Origin: Rhodamnia argentea
Taxonomy: Eukaryota > Streptophyta > Magnoliopsida > Myrtales > Myrtaceae
DNA: 64,000 bases
Reading direction: 5' to 3'
NCBI RefSeq assembly: GCF_020921035.1
Contig: NC_063150.1
Span: 27,575,826-27,639,825, forward strand
The notes below the pieces were generated by a model that saw only the letters and a list, made by a program, of their open reading frames with translations, was not told the DNA's origin and ran no database searches. Positions 13,040-25,790 of the stretch are shown one piece after another (the first letter of the stretch is position 1; every line of letters begins with the position of its first letter). The position numbers were made by a program, and so were the translations under genes.

Positions 13040-13984
13040 GTTGCGTAATCCACCTCCGTCGTCGTTACAAGTTGCAATATGGGTCACCAATCCATTTTTT
13101 AATATGGGTCATTTAAGATTTTAAAAACGTGTCAAAATGGGTTTGAAAAATTAAAGCCTTAACTTTATACGAGTCTAATGTGAGTTTTTATCAGACCCAT
13201 ATTCAACCCACTTAAATTATTAGCTTAAACCCAAATATAACTCTGACAAGGCTTGTGAAGCTTCCAGGCAAGAGGACTCCGATCGCCGTTGTTGCTCGTT
13301 CCTCGTCCTCGGCCATCGTTTGCTCGCACATCGTCACCTTCCCTAATCCGTTGTCGCAGTCATCGCCCGTCCCTGGAGCACTGCGGCCACCGCTTAGATC
13401 TCTCTGCCAGACTCACAATCTCCCACGTTTGATGCCGGCAAAAGGTTCGCGACCCCGGAGTAGAGGTCTTGGACCTCCGGACCAGCGAAGATGGAGGTTC
13501 ACGACCTCTGATTTGAAGGTCGAGGACCTCCGCCGGCTTCAAATATGAGGGCCAAGGACATCCACTTGCTTCAGCTGTGGCGTGGAGCTCAGTTTTCCGA
13601 GAGTCCTTGAACTCAGTTTGAAAAAAGGCGACGGCCTGAGGAGGGTGGTAAGGTGGCAAGCGTGGTCTTTGGCGTGACAGAGTGACCAAGACTATGGAGG
13701 AGGTGGCGTGCATATGATAGTCGGCCCTCGCCGGACATAAAAAAAAAAAAAAAAAAAGGAAAAAGAAAATTATCAACTAGATTCCAGACTTGTATTGCAT
13801 GAAATTTCTTTAACAATATCTATTAAAAAAATACAAAGGAGCAAGTTTTCGTAAATTGTGCAAAATATGAAAGTATTTTAGCAATATGGGTAGGGTTGAG
13901 GTATGCGTCATTAGAGTTGCATTGAATGAAAATGGGTCAAACATGTTAAATAAGTCAATTTGGGTCGGTCATTAAATTTCTTAT
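13040..13984. other. Intergenic: hAT-related remnants around a GC-rich core
   Basis: Words such as 'atgggtca' and 'acccatattcaaccca' at 13080-13225 and 13870-13975 look like hAT-element arms. They surround a GC-rich core at 13255-13735. Open frames across the core (for example 13255-13548 on + and 13360-13776 on -) overlap each other on both strands and match no family I know. I read them as chance frames in GC-rich repeat DNA. Confidence 0.4.
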
Positions 13985-15060
13985 AGATCTTATCAAGACA
14001 GCGTTGCACATAGAAAGATAAGATATCTTAGAATTTCCAATAGATAAGATGCATTTTAAATAGTTTATGTATAGATTAGGATTGAATCCTCATTTAGATA
14101 AGTTTGCATATCTCTAGGACATTTAGATTTAGGGATAAGATTTCTTAAATAATTCTAGGACTGAATTTAATTATTTCCTAGACGATTTAGGATAATCTCA
14201 TCTTGGGGTAATTTTATTGCTATTAATTATTAATTTCCAAATTCATCAGAAAATACCAAAAATATTTCCTCTGCATGTGCTGCATATCATGTAGTTTACA
14301 TCACATGCTTGCCACGTCATCCATAAGCTTCATAGTCTGCCATGCCACATAATTTCACTCATTCTTGCCACATCATTATGCCATGTGTCATCTATGCCGT
14401 GTCATAATTTGCTGCGTCATTTAGCATGCATATCTAGGTTCATTAACTTAGTTTGCATGTTAAAGTCATTGAACCTAAAGTCACATGTCCTTTAGATTAG
14501 AATTATTTTTTGCATGTCATATAACGAGTCCATTGCGTGACTATTCGCATGTCATTAGAAATAGGACATTTGGAGTTAATATCTTGCATGCTATGTTAGA
14601 ACAGTCTCATTTTTAGTGCGTTTAATGTGGTGGCATCTATGGATCGCGTGCATTTTCATCACTTAAATAAGTGAAAACCCAAAAAAATACTGTATCGGTC
14701 CAAGTCTTGCGCTTGGGATAAAAGCACTAGTGATTAGGTTGCAACATTCAGGTACGTGCCATCTCTCTCTTATCCTTGCAATTTATTTAGTGCTTTGATT
14801 ATTGAGTGTTACATTAATATTTGCGCATCCGCATGATTACCTCGCGTATTAGGACTTTACTTAAAATCAATTCAAGGTGCCTGCTTCATTAAAAACAAAA
14901 AAAAGATACCGGAATTATACTAATTGGAATATTAGCGTAATCAACTCTCCAAACTCACACTCTCTTGCTGGTAGAACTAAATTAATTCTCCTGCTAATTA
15001 GTGACGACTCCTAATCAGAAAAACGGTGGGGTAGCTTCAGACTGGAGGCACGTTTATCAT
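13985..15060. mobile_element. Fragment related to the LTR at 19242-21492
   Basis: The stretch 14280-14430 has a cluster of 'tgccacgtcat', 'tgccacatcat' and 'tgccatgtgtcat' words. A similar cluster occurs inside the solo LTR near 21070-21130. The end contains 'attagtgacgactcc', which resembles 'attagtagtggctcc' near the end of the solo LTR. No clean borders or target duplication were seen. Confidence 0.4.
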
Positions 15061-15085
15061 TCCTCCTCCTCCTTCCTTCTTCTTT

Positions 15086-15138
<53 letters not shown>
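15086..15138. repeat. (TA)n microsatellite
   Basis: About 26 TA units with one TTTA interruption. Confidence 0.9.
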
Positions 15139-15140
<2 letters not shown>

Positions 15141-15747
15141 ACCACCTTGATTAGGTCGCTCTAGTTCGCCCACCGACATTGACAAGTCCTTATGTCAGGA
15201 ATCTTACCCGCATTCATAGGAGAACCAGTGAAAATGGAGGACCAGACATACATCTGATCAGAAACTCCCACCCAATCTTTTAGACGATCGTTGCCATTAT
15301 AGACGAGCACGTGAGCGGCATAATGAGTAATTTTCGGCTTGATTATGAGAAATGATCATGGAAATCCATCATGAGATTAACAATCTGTTTAGGGTTACAA
15401 AAAAAAAAAACAACTAATAATTAGAAGTTTTTGTAACAATGTTTTAACAATATGCGTCGGGTAGGATATGATTGGCTAAATTTATATTGTAAAACAGGTT
15501 AAATTGATCAATTTAGATCGGATCTTTTTCGACCCGATCTAACAGATTTAATAATGAATGTGAGTGATGTCAAAAGGAAAGATTACATAAAACATGTTCG
15601 TTAACTCGCAATGGGAAGGTTGGATCGAGAACAAGATCTGTAGCAGTTATGATACCCTTTGAGCAAGTAATAAAACGAATCTAAACTCACTTTTTTCTTT
15701 CTTCCACGGTAAATAACTTCTCTCCTCTTTTCTTTTCATTCCAACTG

Positions 15748-15752
<5 letters not shown>

Positions 15753-15794
<42 letters not shown>
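15753..15794. repeat. (TA)n microsatellite
   Basis: About 21 uninterrupted TA units. Confidence 0.9.
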
Positions 15795-15796
<2 letters not shown>

Positions 15797-16116
15797 ATGT
15801 TTTCTTTTATGGTTTCTTCGCATGCATTTCAAAGATAAAACTTTATGGCTTATTTTTAATAATGTGCATATGTTGTAATTGTTCATATGAAGTGTACAAT
15901 TAAAACTTAAAAACCCATAAGTGAGATTAATTCTTATTTTGTCCAATGTCTATCTTCCGGGAAACCATCACTCGTGGGATTGTATAAGTCCCCCTCTTGC
16001 ATTGATCGTTGGAAGACCAAAGAGCTATTAAATTTCACTTCTCTTTTGAAGCTCTCTTGAGAAAATCCCTAGGGTCTTCGATTAAGCAAGCAAATAAGAA
16101 TCAGGTCATGGCAAAG

Positions 16117-16168
16117 CCAGATCTGGCTCCATCCTCGACGCGAGACCAGATCTGGCTCCATCCTCGAC

Positions 16169-16174
<6 letters not shown>
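16117..16174. repeat. 29-bp perfect tandem duplication
   Basis: Two identical 29-base units, starting at 16117 and 16146 with CCAGATCTGGCTCCATC, run directly into a GA microsatellite. Confidence 0.85.
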
Positions 16175-16240
<66 letters not shown>

Positions 16241-16270
16241 ACCAACAAACAGGAGAGAGAGAGAGAGCAC
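16171..16270. repeat. (GA)n microsatellite with duplicated tail
   Basis: About 34 GA units fill 16171-16239. The unit GAGCACCAACAAACA then occurs twice, separated by a shorter GA run. It is likely a slippage-driven array. Confidence 0.85.
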
Positions 16271-16905
16271 CAACAAACAAGACTGCGCAATTGGAACGAC
16301 CTAGGAGGAATGCGGCAAGGCTGGGGAAGGCTCGGTCCGCAACCATGACTAGGTAGTAACGGTTGCAATGAGCGCGCCAGAGAGAGAGAGAGTACATAAA
16401 CTTAGGAACATTTCTTGGTGGATATAATTGGGAAATAATAGAGTGATACAAAAGAGTGAATGACAATCATGTATCCTAACAGTACCATTTGCTTTGCAGC
16501 CTAACTACAAATTTTTTCCTATAGACTATATTTCTCTGTTGATCGTGTTTAACAAGCATCGACACTCATCGGCACAAGACCTATATATTATCTCGACCTG
16601 ATCGTATTTCATAGCATCACCCCTCGCGAAATTTATAGCAACATAATAAGAATAACAAAAGAAGTATCTGATAGTTTCATTCTTATTCGAAGGGGAGAGA
16701 GAGAGAGACACCACAAACATCACACCTAAGTGATGTCTAGATATGACTCAGTTATCCAAGGCCATAATATGCAGTCATAAACCACTCAACCAGACTACCA
16801 AAGGCGACCAACAACACCATTTCGGTCATTCTTTCCTGGCTCATGACTACATAAGCCGAAAGAAAGTCCAAGATCGTCCTGCTCCGACCGTAATGGGTAC
16901 TTCCG
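16271..16905. other. Downstream of the GST gene, no other gene seen
   Basis: The part next to 16905 is likely the 3' untranslated region of the GST gene. Short GA runs occur at 16380-16391 and 16693-16708. No further gene was recognised. Confidence 0.4.
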
Positions 16906-18006
16906 TTAAAGTCGGGTAGCCGCAGGAGATAAAGTCTTCCTCTTCCTCTCGAAGCGAGCCTTGAAGAAGGCGAAGAGTTGCTCTCTCGGAGGCAAATTTT
17001 CCCTGATGATGGGGGAGTTTTGGAAGTCCTCGGACCACTTGCACAGCACGGGGAACTTGTCCGGGGTCAGCAGACGGACCCCGGCCACTTCTTGGATCAC
17101 CCCGATCCAGTAGCCGATGAAGTTGCCCGCGATGTCCACGAACCCGACGGTGTCTCCTCCGAAGAACCTCTTCTGCTTGTCCTTGAGCTCGGCTTCGAGC
17201 ACGCTTAGGAGTGCACACGCTTCTCCGAATGCGTTCTCTCGTTCCATCCCCACGCGCCGACAAGATCGCCAGAGAGCCGGAGCGCACTGCAATCAAAACA
17301 GCTTTCTTCTGGGTCACCCAACTCTCACTTCGCTTTCATGAGATGCCACTGGATTATAGTTCAACATTCAATAACGGTTCACTTAGCTGCCGTTTAAGGT
17401 TTGTTTGGTAACGCTTATATTTCTCTAATTCCATTTTTTTTTCTCGGAAACAGAAAAAACAAACTGATTCACCGAAAGCGAAGTATACCTGAGCACAAAC
17501 ATGTAGAAGTGTGCAAACTCCTTACTCTATAGTCTCAAGACTAGTGACTTTTGATAAAGTCTGAATTCAAAACTTTCACCACGTAAGACATAAAAGCCAA
17601 AGACACCCGTCGTTGTCCATGCATCATAAAGAAGAAGATCCGATGAAGGCAACGGAGTCAAACGTCGATAAGATACCTTCTCATCCATGAACTTGGCCCA
17701 AAACCGTGCGACCGCTCGGTCATGCGGATCTCGAGGCAGCAAGATCACGGGTCGGTCATTCCAAGCCTCGTCGATGTACTCGAGAATCACTAGCGACTCG
17801 GCGATGGGCTTGCCGTCGTGGACAAGCACGGGTATCTTCTTGGAGACCGGGTTGTGCTGGAGGAGCAAAGAGCTCTTGGGGCAGTTCATCAAGTCCTCAT
17901 CGATGTACTCGTACTCGACTCCTTTCATCTTGAGAGCCGCCTCCACTCGCCAGCTGAACGGGCTCCCCCACGCACCCAGTAGCTTCACTTCTTCTTCACC
18001 GCCCAT
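16906..18006 (-). CDS. Tau-class glutathione S-transferase
   Basis: Two exons, 18006-17677 and 17286-16906, give 236 residues. The N-terminal thioredoxin-like domain has [13 protein letters not shown], where the serine of the SPF motif (about residue 15) is the catalytic residue of tau enzymes. The same domain contains the glutathione-binding words [16 protein letters not shown]. The C-terminal helical domain has [20 protein letters not shown], typical of the class. The enzyme joins glutathione to electrophilic compounds in the cytosol and is often stress-induced. One intron between the two domains is the standard tau layout. An upstream in-frame GTG is not used as start; ATG at 18006 is the first. 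The C-terminus ([15 protein letters not shown]) is a little longer than usual. No neighbouring GST copy is present. Confidence 0.93.
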
Positions 18007-18393
18007 CTTCACGCTCTCTCTTCTACCTAGATCGGCTTAGTAACCAAGAAGCCGTCTTGTGCGTGGAGACTTCGTTGTCAGGAGGAAAGTTAGGTCGAAA
18101 GATTGCACAGTTGGGAGATTCTTGCGCATGTGGGACGAGGCCGACCCTAAGCAACCGAATCAGATCTTGAAAGTTGACTGGGGGATCATAAATACGCAGT
18201 AAATGCCATTGGTGTGCGGGCAAGATGACCTTTGCTCGGTTTACGATCCCTGTTGGCCATCTTTCTGATCAGTCATATTTCGCAACCATTTTTCCATATG
18301 ATGAAGAGAGAAAGAGTTGAATTTGTTATACATTTCGGTACAGATTGCTACGAACACCCCTTGATTTAGTTAAATTGATCACCGCGATATGGC
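18007..18393. other. Upstream region of the GST gene
   Basis: A possible TATA element reads TATTTATG on the minus strand near 18189-18196, about 185 bases before the ATG. Nothing else was recognised. Confidence 0.35.
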
Positions 18394-19241
18394 TTGCAAT
18401 TTTGGGGAAACGTACCGAAAAAAAACAAGTCATAAATCTACTGCGTTGGTACGAGTTCAATCACCAACCTTTTAGATGGACTAATTTAATCCTAAACCTT
18501 TTCGCATTGGGTACCAATTAAGTTTATCCAGCCAATTTTGACGGAAAATCGCCGATGTAGATGGCCACCATATGAGGTGGACAAATCTTTAATTTTCTTA
18601 ATTTTGTATTATTTCTTTTCTTTTCTTTTTTGATGTGGCACGGCTGTCAAACCCTGCTAGAGGCCGCGATAGCTTGGCGGCCCTCGCTCATAGCCAACGA
18701 TGGCCTGGGGCATCACCGACCAAAACGAAGAAAATAAATAAAATATTTAAAAATATTAAAAATGTTGGCCGGAACAAGCGATCGAACGATAAATAGATAG
18801 AATAAGAAAATAAATCGGACATCAAATGTATGTGGTTCGGTCGTAAAGACCTACGTCTACGGAAAAAACAGCAACGAATTCCATTATAGAACATGCGATA
18901 CATAGAGATCACAAATCACGCTCGAGTGGCTCAAACATTCTCGGTGTTTCCCAGTCCCAATTACATCCAGGAACGCACATAGTGTTTAGCCCTCAATTCC
19001 TAACGAAATAATCTCTCAATCTCACAAAAAAATTAAATACGCAAATCTTACGACAAGATTTTCATGGCTTGAACACTAACTTCATGGAATGTAATTTACG
19101 AGTAAGTAATCGTGGATAGCACACCAATAACATCTCCTCACATGAACTTGACGTGCAACCTCAATTTCAATGGCAAAACAAGGTGTGAATATCCACTCTG
19201 CAGCCCACTGCTTCTTTGACCCAAAAATATTATAATATATG

Positions 19242-21492
19242 TGTTGACACCTAAATTTTGACTATTCATTTTTAGTCGTTTATTTTGCTTAAAAATTAGG
19301 ACTAATTCTAGTTCTAAACAAAAATAATCAAACCAATTTTTTATTTTTTATTTTTTGTCACGCATGCATCGCATCCGCATTAATTCTGACTAACGGTGGA
19401 TGGACTTAAATGAGCGATTTCTAAGTTTAATAGTATTCATTAGACTTAGTAAATTGAAAATTGGTCTAAGCCTAGAATCGCATTGAGTTTTGCTCGGATC
19501 AACCGAAGTCCACATTGTATTCTCATAAAAGGCAAGGAAACGACATGGCTAGGTCATACGTGGCCAAGCATGCGATGCAAGTGAGGAAAGATATATTTTC
19601 ATGGTCAAAAGAAGAAAGAATTCAAGCAAATTGGGTAAAGATTTGATTCTCCAAGCCCAATCTTCTTCTGCATCAGACTGGAAAAAATTAAAAGAATTGT
19701 GTAAGGCTCAAGGAAAAATCACGTGAAGGAATAAAAAAGAGATATTGAAGAGACCTTTCACATATTCACAATAAAAAAGAAAATATGCTCTTTTTCCTTG
19801 AAGATTTTGGGCTACTTCACCTATAAAAGGACGTGGATGTTCACTCAAAAGCGGGGATGTTCAGAATATTGAGAATTTTTCGAGAGCTACACACGAGAGG
19901 GCGAGAGAGTTGTGTTTCCTTTTCCTGCATGCGTCCACCAGAATTTGAGAAGACTAAGGAATTGAATATACACGGCCACAAGTCTGAAAAGGAAGAGGAA
20001 CTTCATCCAGAGAAAGGATACGACAATTTGAAGGGAGGAAAAAGAGCATACGAGTGGACAAAAATTTCTTGGCTCTTGAAGACCACACTGGACGCCACTT
20101 GCCCCACATCGATATAGCTCTAATCTCGGCTCTCGTTTGTTCACGTTTGTGCATATCCGACGCCACCTTGCTGTAACGCCACTTCAAACTCCGTGATCAA
20201 CTCCTGTTCAATGCAAACTTGGATCAAAGGAGGCCTTTTACAGTGAATTGCAGGTGCACGAATTTTTGCTTAAAAAAGGTAAATTCTTTCAACTTTTGAT
20301 TATAATACTTGTGATGACTTGTTGACTTTGCTTCGATATCTCGTTTACCTTTTTACATCTCGTCTAGTAACTCGTAGTCTTTGCATTTTATAATCATATC
20401 CTTATGCATATTTACTTATTGATGTGATTGATTATTTGTTAAAATTTGCACTTAAATAAACAATCTTGCCCATAGCACATGCTCCCTATTTGTGCCTTGT
20501 CCCTTGGAAAACGTACATTAAAGGCAACATATGACTTCGATCTCAAAGTACGATCGTGCCCGTACGTGTGAATTAGATATCAAATCCTCGATCTCGAGGA
20601 GCGGATCGCTAATTTCTAAATAGAATTTCAAGGTTTGCCCTATGTATATAGGGACGACGGTAATTCTATAATATATTCACTTGCTAACCCTAATCTCGGG
20701 GATGTTGTGAATAAAAATTGGAATTTCGGATTTAAAGGTGTTTTATGGGCAATATTGTTTATTTCTGTTCAAATTTCACTGTTTTCATGGTTTAAATAAT
20801 TCCCTAAAAAATCCCAAAAAAAGATGTCACGTTTTCTTAAGCTAAATCACATTTCTCTTCACTTTTTGCATGAAAATAACTCTAATAAAAATTAGGACTT
20901 TGAGAAATCAATTTCTTAAATTAAATCGGATGTTATTTCACTTTAGGTAGTCTTTCAACTTAATTTTTTTTTCATAAATCCGAAAATACACAAAAATATA
21001 CCAAAAAATACCATTCACGTTGCATAGCATTATAGTTTAGTTTGCATTATTATATTTTACTTGTCATGCATATTTGCCACGTCACACATTTTTGCCATGT
21101 CAATACATCTCACACGTCATATAGGTAGATTGCATTAGCATTGCATTTAATAAAAGAAAACCCCAAAAAAATTAATTCAATCATCAAACTAAGGATTTTT
21201 CATGAAAATCGGGTATCGAAAGGGCATTAATTGAAAAGTTAATGTAACAAAGTTCCCGAATCCATTTAATCTCTGGTTCGTATGAAATAAAGTATTTTCT
21301 CCTGAATACTTTATTTAGGTTTCTAATATACCTACCATAAAAGATTAGTAGTGGCTCCAATTTAAAATCTTGGCATGTAATTGAATCTAAGTTGCGATTC
21401 GGTAGAACTTGGGAGAGTTCGAATTAGGTTAGTTAATCTAATTAACCTAATAATCCGTTAACCTGAAAAAAAAAAAATTTTAGGTCGCGACA
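19242..21492 (+). mobile_element. Solo LTR of a retrotransposon
   Basis: The LTR starts TGTTGACACCTAAATTTTG and ends TTTAGGTCGCGACA, in the TG...CA form seen in plant Gypsy-type LTRs. The flanks are ATATG (19237-19241) and ACATG (21493-21497), a 5-bp target duplication with one C/T difference. No internal domain with gag or pol and no second LTR is present, so it is a solo LTR left by recombination. A TATA-like CTATAAAAGG lies near 19820. The U3-like part near 21070-21130 has CCACGTCA-type words. The orientation is inferred from the end sequence. Open frames inside (for example 19833-20117) match no known protein. Confidence 0.78.
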
Positions 21493-21741
21493 ACATGTCA
21501 CCACCAGAAAGAAGGGCAAAACCGGCGTGAAGATATCCGGAATATTGGAGAAGGAAACAAAGTCCAAGTAGATCTGGTCAATCCTGGACTTTCCTCTTTC
21601 GCTTTTAAATCTTCTTGACCGACTTTAGCTCCAAGAATCCGACGTTATCTTGCACTCCTTTGCCGACCAGGAATCTAAAATTCCACAGTTTCCATCGAGG
21701 TAGATTTTTGTGCTATTCAAAACAAATCTTATCTTTAATTT

Positions 21742-21744
<3 letters not shown>

Positions 21745-21772
<28 letters not shown>
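21745..21772. repeat. (TA)n microsatellite
   Basis: About 14 TA units within the right part of member C. Confidence 0.85.
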
Positions 21773-21775
<3 letters not shown>

Positions 21776-22107
21776 ATTTTCGAAATTCAGATTTTCGTTT
21801 CAGGCTTAAACTCGAGACATATTCTAACAATAAATGTCCACTTCGGCGCCAGTTGTGCCATGTGGGACGGTTGATGTCCACATCAGTGATTTTCAATCAA
21901 AATTGACAGGATTGACTCAATTGGCATCAATGCAAAAAGATTTAGGAGTAAATCGGTCCATTTAAAAGCTATAATACTGAATTTATATCAATGCAATAGG
22001 TTTACAATTTTTTTGGTACCTTTCCTTGCAATTTTCTTTAAAATTGCTCTTATGATTCTTTGCTTTTGCTAGACCTAGAAAATATAGACAAAAGGCTATT
22101 TTGATTG

Positions 22108-22340
22108 GGAAAAATACCAAAAAAAGTTCTAAACCTATTGTAATTATGTCGTTTTAGTCATAAACTTTATTTTTGCTGATTCAGTCCTAACTCTTTTGTA
22201 ATTATGTCAATTCAATCCATGCAGTCAATTTTAACAGGTCGACACTATCGTGGTTGCCGGTCAGCGCCGCCGCACGGCAACATAATATTTTTATAAATTT
22301 TTTTTTTTTTTTTTCTCTTCTTTCTCCAGCCGATGAGGTA
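22108..22340. mobile_element. Fold-back DNA element, MULE-like, member D, one arm only
   Basis: The arm begins GGGAAAAATACCAAAAAAAG and carries the family's subrepeats ('attcagtcctaactcttttgtaatt'). No matching right arm follows before the peroxidase gene, so this is a truncated copy. A GC-rich segment at 22330-22380 resembles the family's core. Confidence 0.55.
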
Positions 22341-22801
22341 CCTCACCGCCCACCGACGAGGACGAGCCTCGCCTGCCTCAGCTAATTTTTTGGTCCGTGT
22401 GGACTTGGGGAGGAAACAGAAAAGAGAGCTTTGCAGTACCCTCAGCTACTGGGAAAGATCTTTTTCTAACAAAAGTAAACGGAGTTCAAAATGCACTTCT
22501 CTCAGCCGCCAAGCTTGAGTCATTTTCATGGCTTTGTTTTCATCTATTTGCCCAAACGATAGACCGAACCAACCAATGATCAAACGTCAATATGGCGAAC
22601 ACAACACTAAAATAGACACAGTCGACAGCAATTACATCTGTTATTCATTTATTAAGAACGCATGCAGCACACAAATTCGGGGGAAACCTGGTACTATCGC
22701 ACCACCAAAATGACACGGGCAATCGACGTCACACGATAACGCCAACGCCTTTGAAGAACAAAAATCAAAACAAACCAATTGACGAAGCAGTCATCGAACG
22801 T
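22341..22801. other. Downstream of the peroxidase gene
   Basis: This likely holds the peroxidase 3' untranslated region. No other gene was recognised. Confidence 0.4.
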
Positions 22802-24302
<1,501 letters not shown>

Positions 24303-24379
24303 CTAGGGTTTCTTGAAGATTGGAGAGGAGGAAGACAAGTGTGGATGACACAAGCCCTCTTGGGCTGTGATGGCCCTTC

Positions 24380-24385
24380 TTTATA
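24380..24385 (-). promoter_or_regulatory. TATA box of the peroxidase gene
   Basis: The minus strand reads CCACTATAAAGAAG, about 140 bases before the out-of-frame ATG at 24241. A normal TATA box suggests the promoter is still intact. Confidence 0.55.
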
Positions 24386-25094
24386 GTGGCCTAGTTGCAG
24401 ACAGCTTTGACCGTGGGAAACCAACGAAGATGCTTCGAGAGGCAAAGTCCATTGAAGCTGTCGTTTCATGAAGAATTTCATGCAACATAAATCGGGTTTA
24501 AAAAAATTGAAAGGCGTGTGGCCTCCACACGATGCCCTTTGCAGAAGCACACGTCTCGTACATAAAATAATTTATAATAAGAGGGAAACTGGAAGCAAAG
24601 TTTGAATTGTGCAGATAATCTGACGTGTCATCCCTTGGATTTTTCCTCCTCAAACCTTTTTGAAATCGATGGGCTCTAAGTTTATTCTTCCCAACGTACC
24701 TAAAGACGACGAGGGCACATTTATTTGTTCGTTTCATTTAGCTAGTTGCATCGAACATGTGAAGGACATTTAGGCTTGTTTGTTGCGGTTTACGGTGCCA
24801 ATTAGTCAAAATTCAATCGATTGACTAGATGTTTCTAGAGAATGATGATACTACTAATCATGCGTCATGCCTTGAGGAAATCCACTAATTGTATGCTTTG
24901 ATATCGTTAATTAAGCTCTACCAACTAGGACGACGCATCATAAAGACGATACCTCATCTAAGAAAATTACTGAGGGAGATTCTTATTTCGATCCAACAAC
25001 ACCTCCAACCGAACACACAAAAGCTAAATCAGTAAGTTTTAGGCGAACCAAGATATACAAACTTTTCCATCTTACGCCACATCATCGATATAGG
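24386..25094. other. Intergenic, no gene seen
   Basis: This stretch includes the upstream region of the peroxidase gene. Open frames on the minus strand at 24299-24550 and 24498-24737 match no family. Confidence 0.4.
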
Positions 25095-25790
25095 ACTTCT
25101 TAAATTTAGGAAAAAATTCAAATAAGGATTCGAAGTGTCATCATTTTCTCAAATAAGGGCATGAAATACTATTTATTTCAAAAAAAGGGCTTGAAGTGCT
25201 CTTATATTCTCATGTAAAGGAATGAAGTGAATCTTGTTTCAAATAAGGGTTTGAAATGGTCATGTAGTCTAAAAAAGGGTTTGACCTCAAGGGCATTTTG
25301 GTCATTTAATTTTTTATTTTTTTATTTTTTCTATTTTTTTAAACACCACCTATGGGGCATTGGCAAGGGCCCACTACCTTGCCAACCAAAGGGTGAGGGC
25401 CTGCAAGCCCTCGCCAAAACTAAGAGAGGGCCGGCGACCTTCGCCCAAATCTAGGAGAGGGTCGCGGCCCTCGCAAGCCATAGCCAACACCCCACTAGCA
25501 ATGGGGCGACCGTGTGTGTGTGTTTTTTTTTTTTTTTTTTTTTGCCTTTTGTAATTTTAAAAAAAAAAAAAATAAAAAAAATTGATGAAAAAAAAATCAA
25601 AATACTAAATGACAAAAATTCCCTTCAAGCGAGGCCCTTTTTTGACACTACATGGCCACTTTAAGCTTTTATTTCTTTGACCAAAAAATAAAAAGCTCTT
25701 ATTTGAAATTGTTATACCATTTCAAATCCTTATTTGAAATAAAATTCACTTCATACTCTTATTTGAAAAAAAGACATCATTACGAAATTT
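25095..25790. mobile_element. Fold-back element with 'AAATAAGGG' subrepeats
   Basis: The left arm has repeated units such as AAATAAGGGCATGAAATA and AAATAAGGGTTTGAAATGG. The right arm (25625-25780) holds the reverse complements, for example CATTTCAAATCCTTATTTGA. The GC-rich core at 25355-25510 repeats GAGGGC/GCCCTCGCC words. No coding capacity and no clear target duplication were found. The family differs in sequence from the MULE-like members A-F. Confidence 0.6.

Larger units (their letters stand above)
15061..16116. other. Intergenic with two long TA microsatellites
   Basis: TA runs are listed separately. A short hAT-like fragment lies near 15450-15550 ('gtcgggtaggatatg', 'gaccgatcta'-type words). 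No gene was recognised. Confidence 0.4.
18404..22025. mobile_element. Fold-back DNA element, MULE-like, member C, split by a solo LTR
   Basis: The left end is GGGGAAACGTACCGAAAAAA. The right end on the other strand is GGAAAGGTACCAAAAAAATT. The element is flanked by an exact 10-bp direct repeat TTGCAATTTT (18394-18403 and 22026-22035), as expected for a Mutator-like insertion. Both arms hold the family's 'caatttagtcctaaacctttt' subrepeats and a 'gatgtggac' motif. A GC-rich core lies near 18655-18715. Removing the 2251-bp LTR at 19242-21492 and one copy of its target duplication leaves about 1.37 kb, close to member A. No transposase was recognised. Confidence 0.8.

Noticed and set aside
13255-13776. 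Overlapping open frames of 97 and 138 codons
   Set aside because: They cover the same GC-rich repeat core on opposite strands and show no family features.
16009-16356. Open frame with a long run of alternating Arg-Glu
   Set aside because: It is only the translation of a GA microsatellite; the opposite strand gives Leu-Ser runs. No protein family matches.
19833-20187. Open frames on both strands
   Set aside because: They lie inside the solo LTR, do not resemble gag or other proteins, and conflict with each other.
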